64,000 bases of DNA from Bartonella kosoyi (GTDB taxonomy: Bacteria; Pseudomonadota; Alphaproteobacteria; Rhizobiales; Rhizobiaceae): the NCBI RefSeq assembly GCF_003606325.2, contig NZ_CP031843.2:1736001-1800000 (forward strand), in the 5' to 3' direction. The notes under the pieces were generated by a model. The model was not told the DNA's origin. It ran no database searches and was given only the letters and a program-made list of their open reading frames with translations. This document shows, one piece after another, positions 9,489-20,289 of this stretch; positions within the stretch are counted from its first letter, which is position 1; each line of letters opens with the position of its first letter. The position numbers and the translations under genes were made by a program.

Positions 9489-10098
9489 TTTCATTGTTTC
9501 ATTTTTTTAGTCATCTCACCGGAACCGAACATGGCCCTTATCATCGATAATGCAACAAGATTGGGGAAAAAGAACGCATTTACGAACGTTTTAGGACTGT
9601 GTACAGCAACATATGCGCATGGGGCATTTTCCATATTAGGTATATCAGCACGCATTCTCAACAACAAAACGCTCTTTCTTTTAGTAAAACTCATAGGAAG
9701 CTGCTATTATTATATAGGGGCATTAAATCGATTAAATCTGGAATTAACACCTTAAACTCAAAAGAAATAATACAAAAAAATGAAAAAAAATACTGAAAGT
9801 AAAGTGAAGTTTTTAACCAGCTACGTGAATGGTTTTATGACACAAATACTCAATCCTAAAGTATCTATGTTCTATATAGCGGACTTTCCTAAATTTTTGG
9901 CGTCTGGCGGCGATCATCAAAAAGGTTTTGAACTTGTTAACGATACATTCCTTCAATATCTTTGCATGGTTTACTTTAATGACCATTTTTATATCATTTG
10001 CTCGCACCACTTTAAAAAAGAAAAAAATAAAAGGACGCATTAGTCGTGCGACAGGAACAGTTTTGTCTTTATTTTCTTTTTTCATTTTCTTTGGATAA
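9489..10098 (+). pseudogene. LysE/RhtB-family amino acid exporter, frameshifted remnant
   Basis: The pieces of a roughly 200-residue LysE-type exporter can be read across frames. VISPEPNMAL (about 9510-9540) corresponds to the family's TPGPN N-terminal motif. Next come an AFTNVLGLCTATYAHGAFS helix and a VKLIGSCYYY helix, which should continue as the shifted LLLYRGIKSIKSGI. After a further shift comes FMTQILNPKVSMFYIADFP (from about 9834), the family's LNPKV signature. A last shift near 9980 leads to an arginine/lysine-rich loop and a final helix ending at TAA 10096-10098. There is no start codon at the expected place and at least three frame changes, so a working protein is not expected. The ancestral role would have been efflux of amino acids or similar small molecules. 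Confidence 0.75.
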
Positions 10099-10870
10099 TT
10101 TTATCTTCCAATAATAAAAGACTAACAAAACAATCTTTTCGTGCTTCTATCTATCGCTACGAATATTCCAACCTCTAACAGAGCTTATCAACCACTAGTT
10201 GCTTCTCATGTTCTCTGTATACCTGAATGACACCGCATTTCTTTATCATCGTCTAAAGAATTTTTGTATAAACAAGTAAAAGTCTTACGCAAAATTTTAT
10301 AAAATATTATCAATAGGTAAGGGAAATTATTATTCACAACTTTAAAAGAGAAAAGTATGGCATTCCTCTTTTTCTTTGTGAAAAGGATAACTCCTTCTCA
10401 CTTATGATAGCATTATAAAAATAAAAAAAGTGATTTTAGAAATCATGTATTTTCTATCACTAAAGACTTTTCCCTATACTTAAGATGCCAACTCTCTAAT
10501 GCTCCTTGAGAAAAAGTTAAAACGCTCTCTTATGAATAACAACATACTGATGATAAATGATAATTTATTATAAAGTCATAAAAAAGTCTAACAATTCCCA
10601 GAAATAATTTTAAAGGGGGACTCTATCGAATCCTTTTTATGAGCCATTTATTTGTTCTTAAAACAATAAAAAGCCCCCTCTTCAAATATCTGTTATGTTA
10701 ATTTAAGAGAAAAACATTCTTTTTTTCAGAACTATATTCTTTTCTTTATCCACATAAAATCATAAAAAATGTTTTTTTCCTTTACTCCTCATTTATATCA
10801 TGCTTCGATACGAAATATACCTTTTTAGTGTCATTTAATCTCAAAATAACTCAAAGGGAACCCCCAAAAA
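10099..10870. other. Long AT-rich spacer upstream of the first cycA copy
   Basis: About 770 bases with no supported gene. Its last 130 bases (10741-10863) resemble the stretch ahead of the second cycA copy and are listed separately. The rest shows no RNA motif or repeat that I can name. Confidence 0.4.
10741..10863 (+). promoter_or_regulatory. Upstream control region of cycA copy 1, duplicated at 12921-13039
   Basis: This block and the one before copy 2 share an interrupted but clear alignment. Shared words include TTTCTTTAT, ATAAAATCATA, CCTTTACTCCT, ATATCATG, CTTTTTTAG or CTTTTTAG, CAAAATAACT or AAAATAACT, and AAAGGGAAC directly before the ATG. The final AAAGGGAA is the ribosome binding site. 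It shows that each transporter copy kept its own promoter region after duplication. I cannot assign exact -35/-10 boxes. Confidence 0.6.
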
Positions 10871-12271
10871 ATGAACTGTAAACAAAATTTAAAAGATGAT
10901 CCTCAGAAGAAACTACAACGTGGTCTAGATAACCGTCACGTACAACTTATAGCCCTGGGTGGAGCTATTGGAACAGGACTCTTCATGGGATCAGGAAAAA
11001 CAATTAGTGTAGCAGGCCCTTCTATCATACTCGTTTATGCTATTATTGGATGTGCCCTATACTTTGTCATGCGTGCAATGGGAGAATTATTGCTTTCTAA
11101 TTCACAATATCGATCTCTTATTGATTTTTCAACCGATATGCTAGGGCCGGGAATCGCTTTTTTTGTTGGCTGGAACTATTGGTTAAGCTGGGTTGTGACT
11201 GGAGCAGCAGATATTATTGCTATTATTAATTATATGCATTTCTGGTGGCCAACACTTAATCCATGGATTGTTGTTTTTGCTTGTATTGGTTTCTTTTTAA
11301 TCCTTAACCTCCTTGCCGTAAAGTTTTTTGGTGAACTTGAATTCTGGTTTGGTCTTATCAAAGTTGTAGCAATTTTAGCATTAGTTATTGTTGGATTTTA
11401 TATGATCGCGACAGGCTTTACTTCTCCAAATGGTACGGTTGCTTCTCTCAGTCACGTATGGAATGGTGGAGACATATTCCCCCGAGGGATTACCGGTTTT
11501 TTTGCGGGATTTCAAATTGCTATTTTTTCTTTTGTTGGTATAGAAATTGCTGGAACAACGGCAGCTGAAGTCAAAGAACCTAAAAAAGTTCTCCCTAAAG
11601 CAATTAATGCAATACCGGTGCGTATTGTCCTTTTTTACATCCTTTCTCTTGCTGTGATTATGTCCGTTACACCTTGGAATCAAATTGTTCCAGAAAAAAG
11701 CCCCTTTGTCTCCATGTTTTGGCTCGCTGGCATTCCAATAGCTGCGGGTTTGGTCAATTTTGTTGTTCTCACCTCAGCAGCTTCTTCAGCAAACAGTGGT
11801 ATTTTTTCGACTAGCCGTATGATATATGGACTTGCAACACAAAAAGGGGCTCCTCCAATTTTAGGGAAGCTTTCCAAATACCGTGTTCCAGCCAATGCTT
11901 TGTTCTTTTCCTGCCTATGTATTTTAGTAGGATACACAATTGCATCATCATCTCCAAGCATCATAAGTGCTTTTACAATTGTAACCTGCATTTCAGCGAT
12001 TGCATTTTTATTCGTATGGTCCGTTATTTTAATTAGCTATATTGTGTATCGTCGCAATCACCCTCATTTACATGCTGAATCCATCTACAAAATGCCGGGA
12101 GGTCCCATTATGTGCGGGGTTGTGTTAGTTTTTTTTGCTTTTATGCTCTATTTGTTGACATTAGAACATGATACCCTAACAGCTTTAAAATACAGTATCT
12201 TTTGGTTTATTTTCTTAGGCATCATGTACTTTATGTTTATAAGAAAAAAAATTGCTCCAAAAAATAAATAA
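10871..12271 (+). CDS. cycA: D-serine/D-alanine/glycine transporter CycA-like, copy 1
   Basis: This 466-residue permease of the amino acid/polyamine/cation superfamily is collinear with E. coli CycA (about 470 residues), a proton-coupled importer of D-alanine, D-serine and glycine. Near-identical blocks include RHVQLIALGGAIGTGLFMGS at about residues 23-42, then FVMRAMGELLLSN, FFAGFQIAIF, PEKSPFV and NSGIFSTSRM. Twelve membrane segments are evident. The substrate is inferred from similarity only. AAAGGGAAC nine bases before the ATG supports the start. A perfect terminator hairpin follows at 12291-12318. The next gene is a diverged second copy. Import of D-alanine or glycine would feed the cell wall pathway encoded at the right end of the window, but that link is only an inference. 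Confidence 0.9.
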   Translation: MNCKQNLKDDPQKKLQRGLDNRHVQLIALGGAIGTGLFMGSGKTISVAGPSIILVYAIIGCALYFVMRAMGELLLSNSQYRSLIDFSTDMLGPGIAFFVGWNYWLSWVVTGAADIIAIINYMHFWWPTLNPWIVVFACIGFFLILNLLAVKFFGELEFWFGLIKVVAILALVIVGFYMIATGFTSPNGTVASLSHVWNGGDIFPRGITGFFAGFQIAIFSFVGIEIAGTTAAEVKEPKKVLPKAINAIPVRIVLFYILSLAVIMSVTPWNQIVPEKSPFVSMFWLAGIPIAAGLVNFVVLTSAASSANSGIFSTSRMIYGLATQKGAPPILGKLSKYRVPANALFFSCLCILVGYTIASSSPSIISAFTIVTCISAIAFLFVWSVILISYIVYRRNHPHLHAESIYKMPGGPIMCGVVLVFFAFMLYLLTLEHDTLTALKYSIFWFIFLGIMYFMFIRKKIAPKNK

Positions 12272-12290
12272 GATCATACAAAACATTTCA

Positions 12291-12318
12291 AAAAAGGGTA
12301 ACTAAAGTTACCCTTTTT
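12291..12318 (+). terminator. Rho-independent terminator of cycA copy 1
   Basis: AAAAAGGGTAAC and GTTACCCTTTTT form a perfect 12-bp stem around the loop TAAA, twenty bases after the stop codon. Because both arms end in A/T runs it could also act on the minus strand. The same stem occurs after copy 2. Confidence 0.9.
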
Positions 12319-12920
12319 CTACTTAATCTGTCTCCCAACACCTCAAAAGAAGAGGATTTCTCTCAGCACCGGTTTGTAAACAATCCGGCCCGTTAAGGCA
12401 AATACTGCTGACCACTTATATGGTTTTACCCTACATAAGGCTCTTTATAGGCAACCTCCGCCCTAAATACTAACCACACATTCTAAAAATATCTAATATG
12501 CAAAATTTTTTATATCTTATCACTACTCTAAACAACGATGTTGTAGGCATAATAAGATAAAACACGAGCTATTCTGTAAAGAATTTTCTATAAAATTCAC
12601 CTCCATTGTTTACTAAGAAATATTTAGATTTCATCTAAAATAACCGCAAAATTTTTTTCTATAAAAATACTTTTTAAATAAACTATAAATTATTATTTAT
12701 TCAAAAATATTTTAAATATATTATTATATAATAATTATAGTTATTATTAATGTTAAATTAAAATACAACAATTATAAATAATAATAAGTAAAATTTAATT
12801 ACTTATATAATATATTTTAAATATAAATATGTATAAATAATAAAAAATTAAAATTTTATACTAAAATTTATATGATATTAATTTTTTATAAAATAATTAT
12901 AACATTAATTAATAAAATTT
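12319..12920. other. Spacer between cycA copies: structured GC-richer part, then extreme AT tract
   Basis: The left part (about 12340-12480) is clearly richer in G and C than its surroundings and contains a hairpin at 12369-12388 (CCGG...CCGG arms with one mismatch), but I recognise no RNA family or gene. The right part is almost pure A and T: I count 9 G/C in the 180 bases 12721-12900. No open frame here looks coding. Confidence 0.5.
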
Positions 12921-13039
12921 TTTCTTTATTTATATAAAATCATAGAAAAAAATTCCTTTACTCCTTAACCATATCATGTTCCGATAGAAAGGATTACCTT
13001 TTTTAGGGTAATTTTCATCTTAAAATAACTAAAGGGAAC
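12921..13039 (+). promoter_or_regulatory. Upstream control region of cycA copy 2, paralogous to 10741-10863
   Basis: This is the partner of the block ahead of copy 1, with the same order of shared words and the same AAAGGGAA ribosome binding site. The copies have diverged by scattered substitutions and small indels, about as one would expect for non-coding DNA of the same age as the coding duplication. Confidence 0.6.
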
Positions 13040-13048
13040 TTCCCAAAA

Positions 13049-14440
13049 ATGAACAAACAAAATTTAGAAAAAAAAACTAAGAAGAAATTGCAACGTGGAC
13101 TACATAACCGCCACATACAACTTATAGCCCTTGGTGGAGCGATTGGAACAGGTCTCTTTATGGGATCAGGAAAAACAATCAGTGTAGCAGGTCCCTCAAT
13201 CCTCCTCGTTTATGCGATTATTGGTTGTGCTCTATACTTTGTCATGCGTGCTATGGGAGAATTATTGCTTTCTAATACACAATATCGATCTTTTATTGAC
13301 TTCTCGACTGATCTTCTAGGACCATGTGCCGGTTTCTTTATCGGCTGGACATATTGGTTATGTTGGATTGTCACTGGAACTGCTGAAATTATTGCTATTG
13401 TCACTTATGCACACTTTTGGTGGACTGAACTCAATCCATGGATTCCTGTTATCATTGGTCTTATGTCCTTTTTAATCCTCAACCTCGTCGCCGTAAAACT
13501 CTTTGGCGAACTTGAGTTCTGGTTTGGTTTTATCAAAATCGTAGCAATTTTAGTTTTAATTGTTGTGGGATTTTATATGATCTTCACCGGCTTTGTCTCT
13601 CCAAACGGGTCAGTTGCTTCCCTTAGCAATATATGGAATGGTGGAAATCTTTTTCCACGAGGGATTACAGGCTTTTTTGCTGGATTTCAAATTGTTATTT
13701 TTGCTTTTGTTGGCATTGAACTCGCTGGAACAGCAGCAGCAGAAGTAAAAGAACCTCAAAAAGCTTTACCACAGGCTATTAATTCAATACCAATCCGCAT
13801 TGTATTCTTTTATATTTTCTCTCTTCTTGTGATTATGTCTGTGACGCCTTGGGATCAAATAAGTCCAGAAAAAAGCCCATTTGTAACCATGTATGCCCTT
13901 ATTGGTATTCCAACTGCCGCCGGTTTGATGAACTTTGTTGTCCTCACAGCTGCCGCTTCTTCAGCAAATAGTGGAATTTTTTCTACCAGCCGTATGGTAT
14001 ATGGGCTAGCAACACAAAAAGGGGCTCCTAAATTTTTAGGAAAGCTTTCTCGTAATCACGTTCCAGCCAACGCATTATTCTTTTCATGCTTATGCATCCT
14101 ACTAGGTTATGCGGTTGTAACGTTATCTCAAACCCTCATAGCTGCTTTTACAATTGTTACAACCATTGCCGCAACGTTGTTTATATTTGTGTGGTCTATC
14201 ATTTTGATCAGCTATATCGTCTATCGTCGCAATCGTCCTCTCCAGCATACTGTCTCTCCCTATAAAATGCCAGGAGGTGTTGTTATGTGTTGGATCCTTC
14301 TCGTTTTCTTTGCATTCATTATTTATTTATTATCATTAGAAGCAGATACTGCCATAGCTTTAAAATATACTCCAGCATGGTTTATATTTTTAGGCATTGT
14401 ATATTTTCTTTTTGGAAGAAAGAATTATGCAAAAAATTAA
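13049..14440 (+). CDS. cycA: D-serine/D-alanine/glycine transporter CycA-like, copy 2
   Basis: This 463-residue permease is a tandem paralogue of the gene at 10871. The two share long identical runs such as HIQLIALGGAIGTGLFMGS (V instead of I at the second residue in copy 1), CALYFVMRAMGELLLSN and FFAGFQI. They differ in several membrane segments, for instance LLGPCAGFFIGWTYWLCWIV where copy 1 has MLGPGIAFFVGWNYWLSWVV. Copy 2 is closer to E. coli CycA in that segment, so it may keep the ancestral substrate range while copy 1 has drifted. The N-terminal tail is lysine-rich. Copy 2 has its own upstream region and terminator. It converges with ilvC, and the terminator between them is symmetrical. 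Confidence 0.9.
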   Translation: MNKQNLEKKTKKKLQRGLHNRHIQLIALGGAIGTGLFMGSGKTISVAGPSILLVYAIIGCALYFVMRAMGELLLSNTQYRSFIDFSTDLLGPCAGFFIGWTYWLCWIVTGTAEIIAIVTYAHFWWTELNPWIPVIIGLMSFLILNLVAVKLFGELEFWFGFIKIVAILVLIVVGFYMIFTGFVSPNGSVASLSNIWNGGNLFPRGITGFFAGFQIVIFAFVGIELAGTAAAEVKEPQKALPQAINSIPIRIVFFYIFSLLVIMSVTPWDQISPEKSPFVTMYALIGIPTAAGLMNFVVLTAAASSANSGIFSTSRMVYGLATQKGAPKFLGKLSRNHVPANALFFSCLCILLGYAVVTLSQTLIAAFTIVTTIAATLFIFVWSIILISYIVYRRNRPLQHTVSPYKMPGGVVMCWILLVFFAFIIYLLSLEADTAIALKYTPAWFIFLGIVYFLFGRKNYAKN

Positions 14441-14488
14441 AAAATAAAGCCCTTTAAAAAATAAAGATTGTGTTGCAAGAAAACATAT

Positions 14489-14518
14489 AAAAAAGGGTAA
14501 CTTAAGTTACCCTTTTTT
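14489..14518. terminator. Bidirectional terminator between cycA copy 2 and ilvC
   Basis: AAAAAGGGTAAC and GTTACCCTTTTT form the same perfect stem as after copy 1, with loop TTAA. A-runs and T-runs flank both arms, so it can end the plus-strand cycA transcript and the minus-strand ilvC transcript. This explains the lack of any other terminator at the 3' end of ilvC. Confidence 0.88.
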
Positions 14519-14568
14519 AATATTTATTGATAAAATTATGCACGTGACAAAATATCTCTGAAAAGACT

Positions 14569-16501
<1,933 letters not shown>

Positions 16502-17248
16502 TTACGATAATAACCGGAGAAAACGCTGAACAGTCTCATGCATTCCATACTCTAACGCATCAGCAATAAGCCCATGACCAATAGAAACCTCATCAAGCCA
16601 AGGAATATTTTTGACCAGAGCAGGAAGATTCATAATCGTCAGATCATGTCCTGCATTCATACCCAACTGCAACTCTTTGGCTCTTTTTGCCGCTAAAACA
16701 AGTTTATTGAGCTCTTGATCTTGTGTTGTTTTATCCTGAAATGCAGCACCATAAGGTCCAGTGTAAAATTCCACACGATCAGCCCCTATTGTTTTAGCAA
16801 TATCAAGACCATCAATAGTAGGATTAGCAAAAAGTGATACACGAATCTTTCTTTTTTTTAAACGCTGAATAATAGGGGCTAAAAATTCTGCATCATGAGC
16901 AAAATTCCAACCATGATCAGACGTTGACTGATTTGGATCATCAGGAACAAGCGTCATCTGATCGGCATAGTTTTCAGCGATATCCAAAAATTGATCACTT
17001 GGATAACCTTCAATATTAAACTCAGCAGGAGGAAAAGTGTTCTTTATTAAACCGTATATATCTGGCAAATCTGCAAAACGAATATGCCTTTCATCGGGAC
17101 GTGGATGAACTGTCAAACCTGCCGCTCCAGCGGCAAGCGCTATATGCCCCATATTCTTAATATTTGGCCACGGAAGATTACGTCGGTTGCGCAAAACAGC
17201 AACAGCATTAAGATTAACCGAAAGTTTTACCGCCATGCCCATTTCCAT
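16502..17248 (-). CDS. pdxJ: Pyridoxine 5'-phosphate synthase PdxJ
   Basis: This TIM-barrel enzyme of 244-248 residues condenses 1-deoxy-xylulose 5-phosphate with 3-amino-2-oxopropyl phosphate, the last ring-forming step of DXP-dependent vitamin B6 synthesis. Family motifs are [16 protein letters not shown] at the N-terminus, [40 protein letters not shown] and [13 protein letters not shown] at the C-terminus. The first ATG is at 17248. An internal ATG at 17236 (MAVKLSVN) matches the usual N-terminus better, and the choice is open. The next gene upstream on the strand, the helicase, ends 72 bases away, so co-transcription is possible. Confidence 0.95.
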   Translation of the reverse strand: MEMGMAVKLSVNLNAVAVLRNRRNLPWPNIKNMGHIALAAGAAGLTVHPRPDERHIRFADLPDIYGLIKNTFPPAEFNIEGYPSDQFLDIAENYADQMTLVPDDPNQSTSDHGWNFAHDAEFLAPIIQRLKKRKIRVSLFANPTIDGLDIAKTIGADRVEFYTGPYGAAFQDKTTQDQELNKLVLAAKRAKELQLGMNAGHDLTIMNLPALVKNIPWLDEVSIGHGLIADALEYGMHETVQRFLRLLS

Positions 17249-17319
17249 TTTCTACAGTGTATAACAAGATAGAAAAAAGGCATTTTCCATCTGAAACTTG
17301 GATGATACACATATTTTTT

Positions 17320-18441
17320 CTATCGAACAATCGTTAAACGCTCTGCTGCGCGGGTAATTCCCGTATAAAGCCAGCGTGCATACATATCACGAAATGCAAA
17401 ACTTTCATCAAACAAAACAACGTTGTTCCATTGAGAACCTTGTGCTTTATGAACCGTCAAGGCATACCCATAATCAAAATCATCATATCGCTTTTTTAAT
17501 GCCCACGAAATTTCCTGATCTGGATTTTCAAAGGCTGCTTTTAAAAGTTTAATCTTTGTTACCCCACGCTCACTTTCTTCTGGTTTTACCAGAAGATTAA
17601 TACTTGGTTTAACCGTCTCTTTCTGTGAAGTCATCACCTTCCATAAAGAGCCATTTAACAAACCTTTAGCAGGATCATTTCGCAAACACACAAGCTTATC
17701 TCCCGCTTGCGGATAATCTGCTGTAAATCCCTTTAACATACGCAAACGCTGATTATAAAGGTGACGTGTACGATTAATTCCGACCAAGACCTGATCCGCA
17801 TCCAAAACCAATTGTTGATTAACCTCTTTACGTGTCACAACGCGCGCTTCTCCATAGTCACCATAAGCAATATCGCGTCCTTCACGCACATCCATAGCAA
17901 GCCGGATAATCGGATTATCTCTCGCTTGCCGATGAATTTCTGAGAGAAGAAAATCTGGTTCCCCATTGGAAAAAAAGCCTCCACCTGAAATAGGAGGCAA
18001 TTGACCTGGATCACCAAGAACAAGAATTGGCGTCCGAAAACTCATTAAATCACGCGCCAATTGTTCATCGACCATCGAGCATTCATCAACAATAATGAGT
18101 TTAGCTTGTGCAGCAGCACTTCTTCGATTTAATGTAAATGTTGGAGCAATAGACTTTTTTCCCGTAATTTCATCGGAAACTTCCTCTTCTCCACGCGGAC
18201 AATAAATCAGCGAATGAATCGTACAAGCATTGCTTGCACCTTTAGAACGCAAAACCTGCGCTGCCTTGCCCGTAAAAGCAGCAAACTGGACAGAACCATC
18301 AACTGTCTCTGCAAAATAGCGCGCAAGCGTCGTCTTACCCGTTCCCGCATAGCCAAAAAGGCGAAAAAGAGGAGAACGCCCTTCTCTCAACCACGCGGCA
18401 ACAGCCTTCAATGCATTATCCTGTTCCCGTGAAAACTGCAT
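17320..18441 (-). CDS. Small RecD-like ATP-dependent DNA helicase
   Basis: This 373-residue superfamily 1B helicase resembles the motor core of RecD/RecD2. Walker A is GYAGTGKTT at residues 30-38. Motif II is IIVDECSMVD, followed by ILVLGDPGQLPP (motif III). The C-terminal UvrD-C-2-type domain has YALTVHKAQGSQW, and motif VI is WLYTGITRAAERL. It lacks the long N-terminal region of RecD2 and no recB or recC is adjacent, so it is a stand-alone helicase found in many Rhizobiales, of unknown precise role. A part in DNA repair or recombination is inferred from the family. It lies 72 bases upstream of pdxJ on the same strand. Confidence 0.85.
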   Translation of the reverse strand: MQFSREQDNALKAVAAWLREGRSPLFRLFGYAGTGKTTLARYFAETVDGSVQFAAFTGKAAQVLRSKGASNACTIHSLIYCPRGEEEVSDEITGKKSIAPTFTLNRRSAAAQAKLIIVDECSMVDEQLARDLMSFRTPILVLGDPGQLPPISGGGFFSNGEPDFLLSEIHRQARDNPIIRLAMDVREGRDIAYGDYGEARVVTRKEVNQQLVLDADQVLVGINRTRHLYNQRLRMLKGFTADYPQAGDKLVCLRNDPAKGLLNGSLWKVMTSQKETVKPSINLLVKPEESERGVTKIKLLKAAFENPDQEISWALKKRYDDFDYGYALTVHKAQGSQWNNVVLFDESFAFRDMYARWLYTGITRAAERLTIVR

Positions 18442-19131
18442 AGCTTACCAACATAAGATCTGCATAAAAAGAGCAGTATTTTGAAAAAAACCGACGACTA
18501 AGAAAAACTTTTTTATTAAGAATTGCTTACACACGCCCATCTAACAACTTTCGTAGCACAATTATCAATTATTTATCCATTGCTTTTTCAAAATATTGTA
18601 ACAATCTAAATTTTATCTATACATCGATCCTCGATGTAACACCTTATACGTATCAAATAAAATATCATTTTTTACAACAGTAACACCAACAATGGAATAT
18701 GCATTATCTTAAATTTAAAATAGCACCTATACACGCTTTTTCTAATCCAAATTGAGAATAAGAAAAAGAACATTGCCATTGCAAAACCCTCGCTAGAAAA
18801 AATATCCTTAACAGGATAAGAAGTATGTAATTATACGAATACTATTTTACATAATCAATCAGCTTTCTTGCACATAAAAATAAAGTACATCCACTATGGC
18901 GAAATAATAATTAAATATATCAAAAACCTTTTGGCAGAAATAGAAATAGCTCTCAACAAAACGACTTAATCCTATGATAATATACCTATAAAGGTCCTCT
19001 CTCTCTTATCATGATTTTAATAAATTTTACTCTGCATGCTACAAATAAGTTATATCTCAACGAATAAAGAGAGACATCACGCTTATATGAAGCAGGCTTT
19101 ATCTCACACAAATATGTGGAGGAGATTTTAA
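18442..19131. other. Spacer between the helicase and the 2-hydroxyacid dehydrogenase pseudogene
   Basis: About 690 AT-rich bases between divergently oriented units. No gene, tRNA or repeat was found. The start codons of the helicase (minus) and of the dehydrogenase remnant (plus) face away from it, so it should hold at least the helicase promoter. Confidence 0.35.
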
Positions 19132-20053
19132 TTGAAAATATTAATTCCAGATAACTATCAAAAAGCCACCCTAACTTACATATTACAAAACTAATGAAAT
19201 CGCATGAAGTGCTGGTTATAAATAATTTAGCTAAAGAATATGATTTAGAAGATAAGCTCAAAGAAATAGGTATTCTTATCTTCATCAGAGAACGGATTAT
19301 CGTTGATAGAAATTTTCTTCTGAAACTGCCAAATTTAAAATTAATCTGCCAAACAAACCCTATAGGTTCACATATTGATATAGAATCTTGTAGAGAGTTA
19401 GGAATTGAAATCTTAGACGATGAGCGATCCAACTTCTGTTGCTGAATTTGGCCTAGTTCTTAATGATGTCTGCGCGTAAAAAAAACTCTATAAATCTGTA
19501 TCTGATATGAAAAAAGACGATGGCAAACAACATTTGACAACCAAATGAAAGGGGATACCCTTGGAATATTCGGGTTTGAGCGTATGGGTAAAATGGTTGC
19601 TCAATATGCTCAAGCTTTTGGCATGTCCATTTTGGTTTATGGAAGCGAGCATTCAACGCAAAAAGTAAAAAATTGAGGTTATCATTTTACGCAATCAACA
19701 GATGAATTTTTTACACGTCCTGGCATTATATCCCTACATTTACGTTTAAGCGATAAAACCAGAGAAATCATTCAATGAGATGATTTATTGAGCATGAAAT
19801 CCATGCTATTCTTGTCAACACAGCGCGTTCAGATTTGGTTGAAAACAAGGCGATAGAAAAAATACTAAGTTTGGAAAATTCAACTTACTTTGCACTGGAG
19901 GTTTATGTCAGTAAGCCAGTATATGAGAAAAAATTATTGCAATCAGATAGAGTTCTTTGCACACCGCATCTGAGCTATGTGACTGGAAAAAGCTTTGAGA
20001 ATTATATTGTAAAAGCTTGCCAAAATATAACCTCTTTTATGAAGAGCGCTTAA
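19132..20053 (+). pseudogene. D-2-hydroxyacid dehydrogenase (SerA-like) pseudogene
   Basis: A full-length member of the D-isomer 2-hydroxyacid dehydrogenase family can be traced through several broken frames. A GGAG-type ribosome binding site (19118-19124) precedes TTG 19132, which opens KILIPDNYQ, then hits a stop. The next frame gives HEVLVINNLA, RERIIVDR and LPNLKLICQTNPIGSHID. TGA at 19443 ends this. GIFGFERMGKMVAQYAQAFG (about 19565-19625) is the NAD-binding Rossmann motif with one glycine replaced by E. A TGA follows, then ISLHLRLSDKTREII, another stop, and a last frame with LVNTARSDLVENKAI and CTPHLSYV to TAA 20051-20053. At least two frameshifts and several stops mean no active enzyme. 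Confidence 0.85.
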
Positions 20054-20289
20054 TGCCGGTTGAGCCAATGTTTGTAAAATTTATCTTATATCGTATCGCT
20101 AGCGTATCAAATTTGCACGACACATCATAGCTTATTTCCTTGAATTAAGCGTATTTCTTAGCTTTCATATGAATACCAATCCTATTGACAGATTTTTATG
20201 TAATCAGCATAAAATGCCTTATTTATTGTTGCAATCATCATAAAAAAAAGACTACTTTATTGGATTACTCTTTAATTGGAGGGGGCATC

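Noticed and set aside
12340..12480. Possible glycine riboswitch near the cycA genes
   Set aside because: The conserved glycine-binding core was not found on either strand, so the patch is reported only as unidentified structure.
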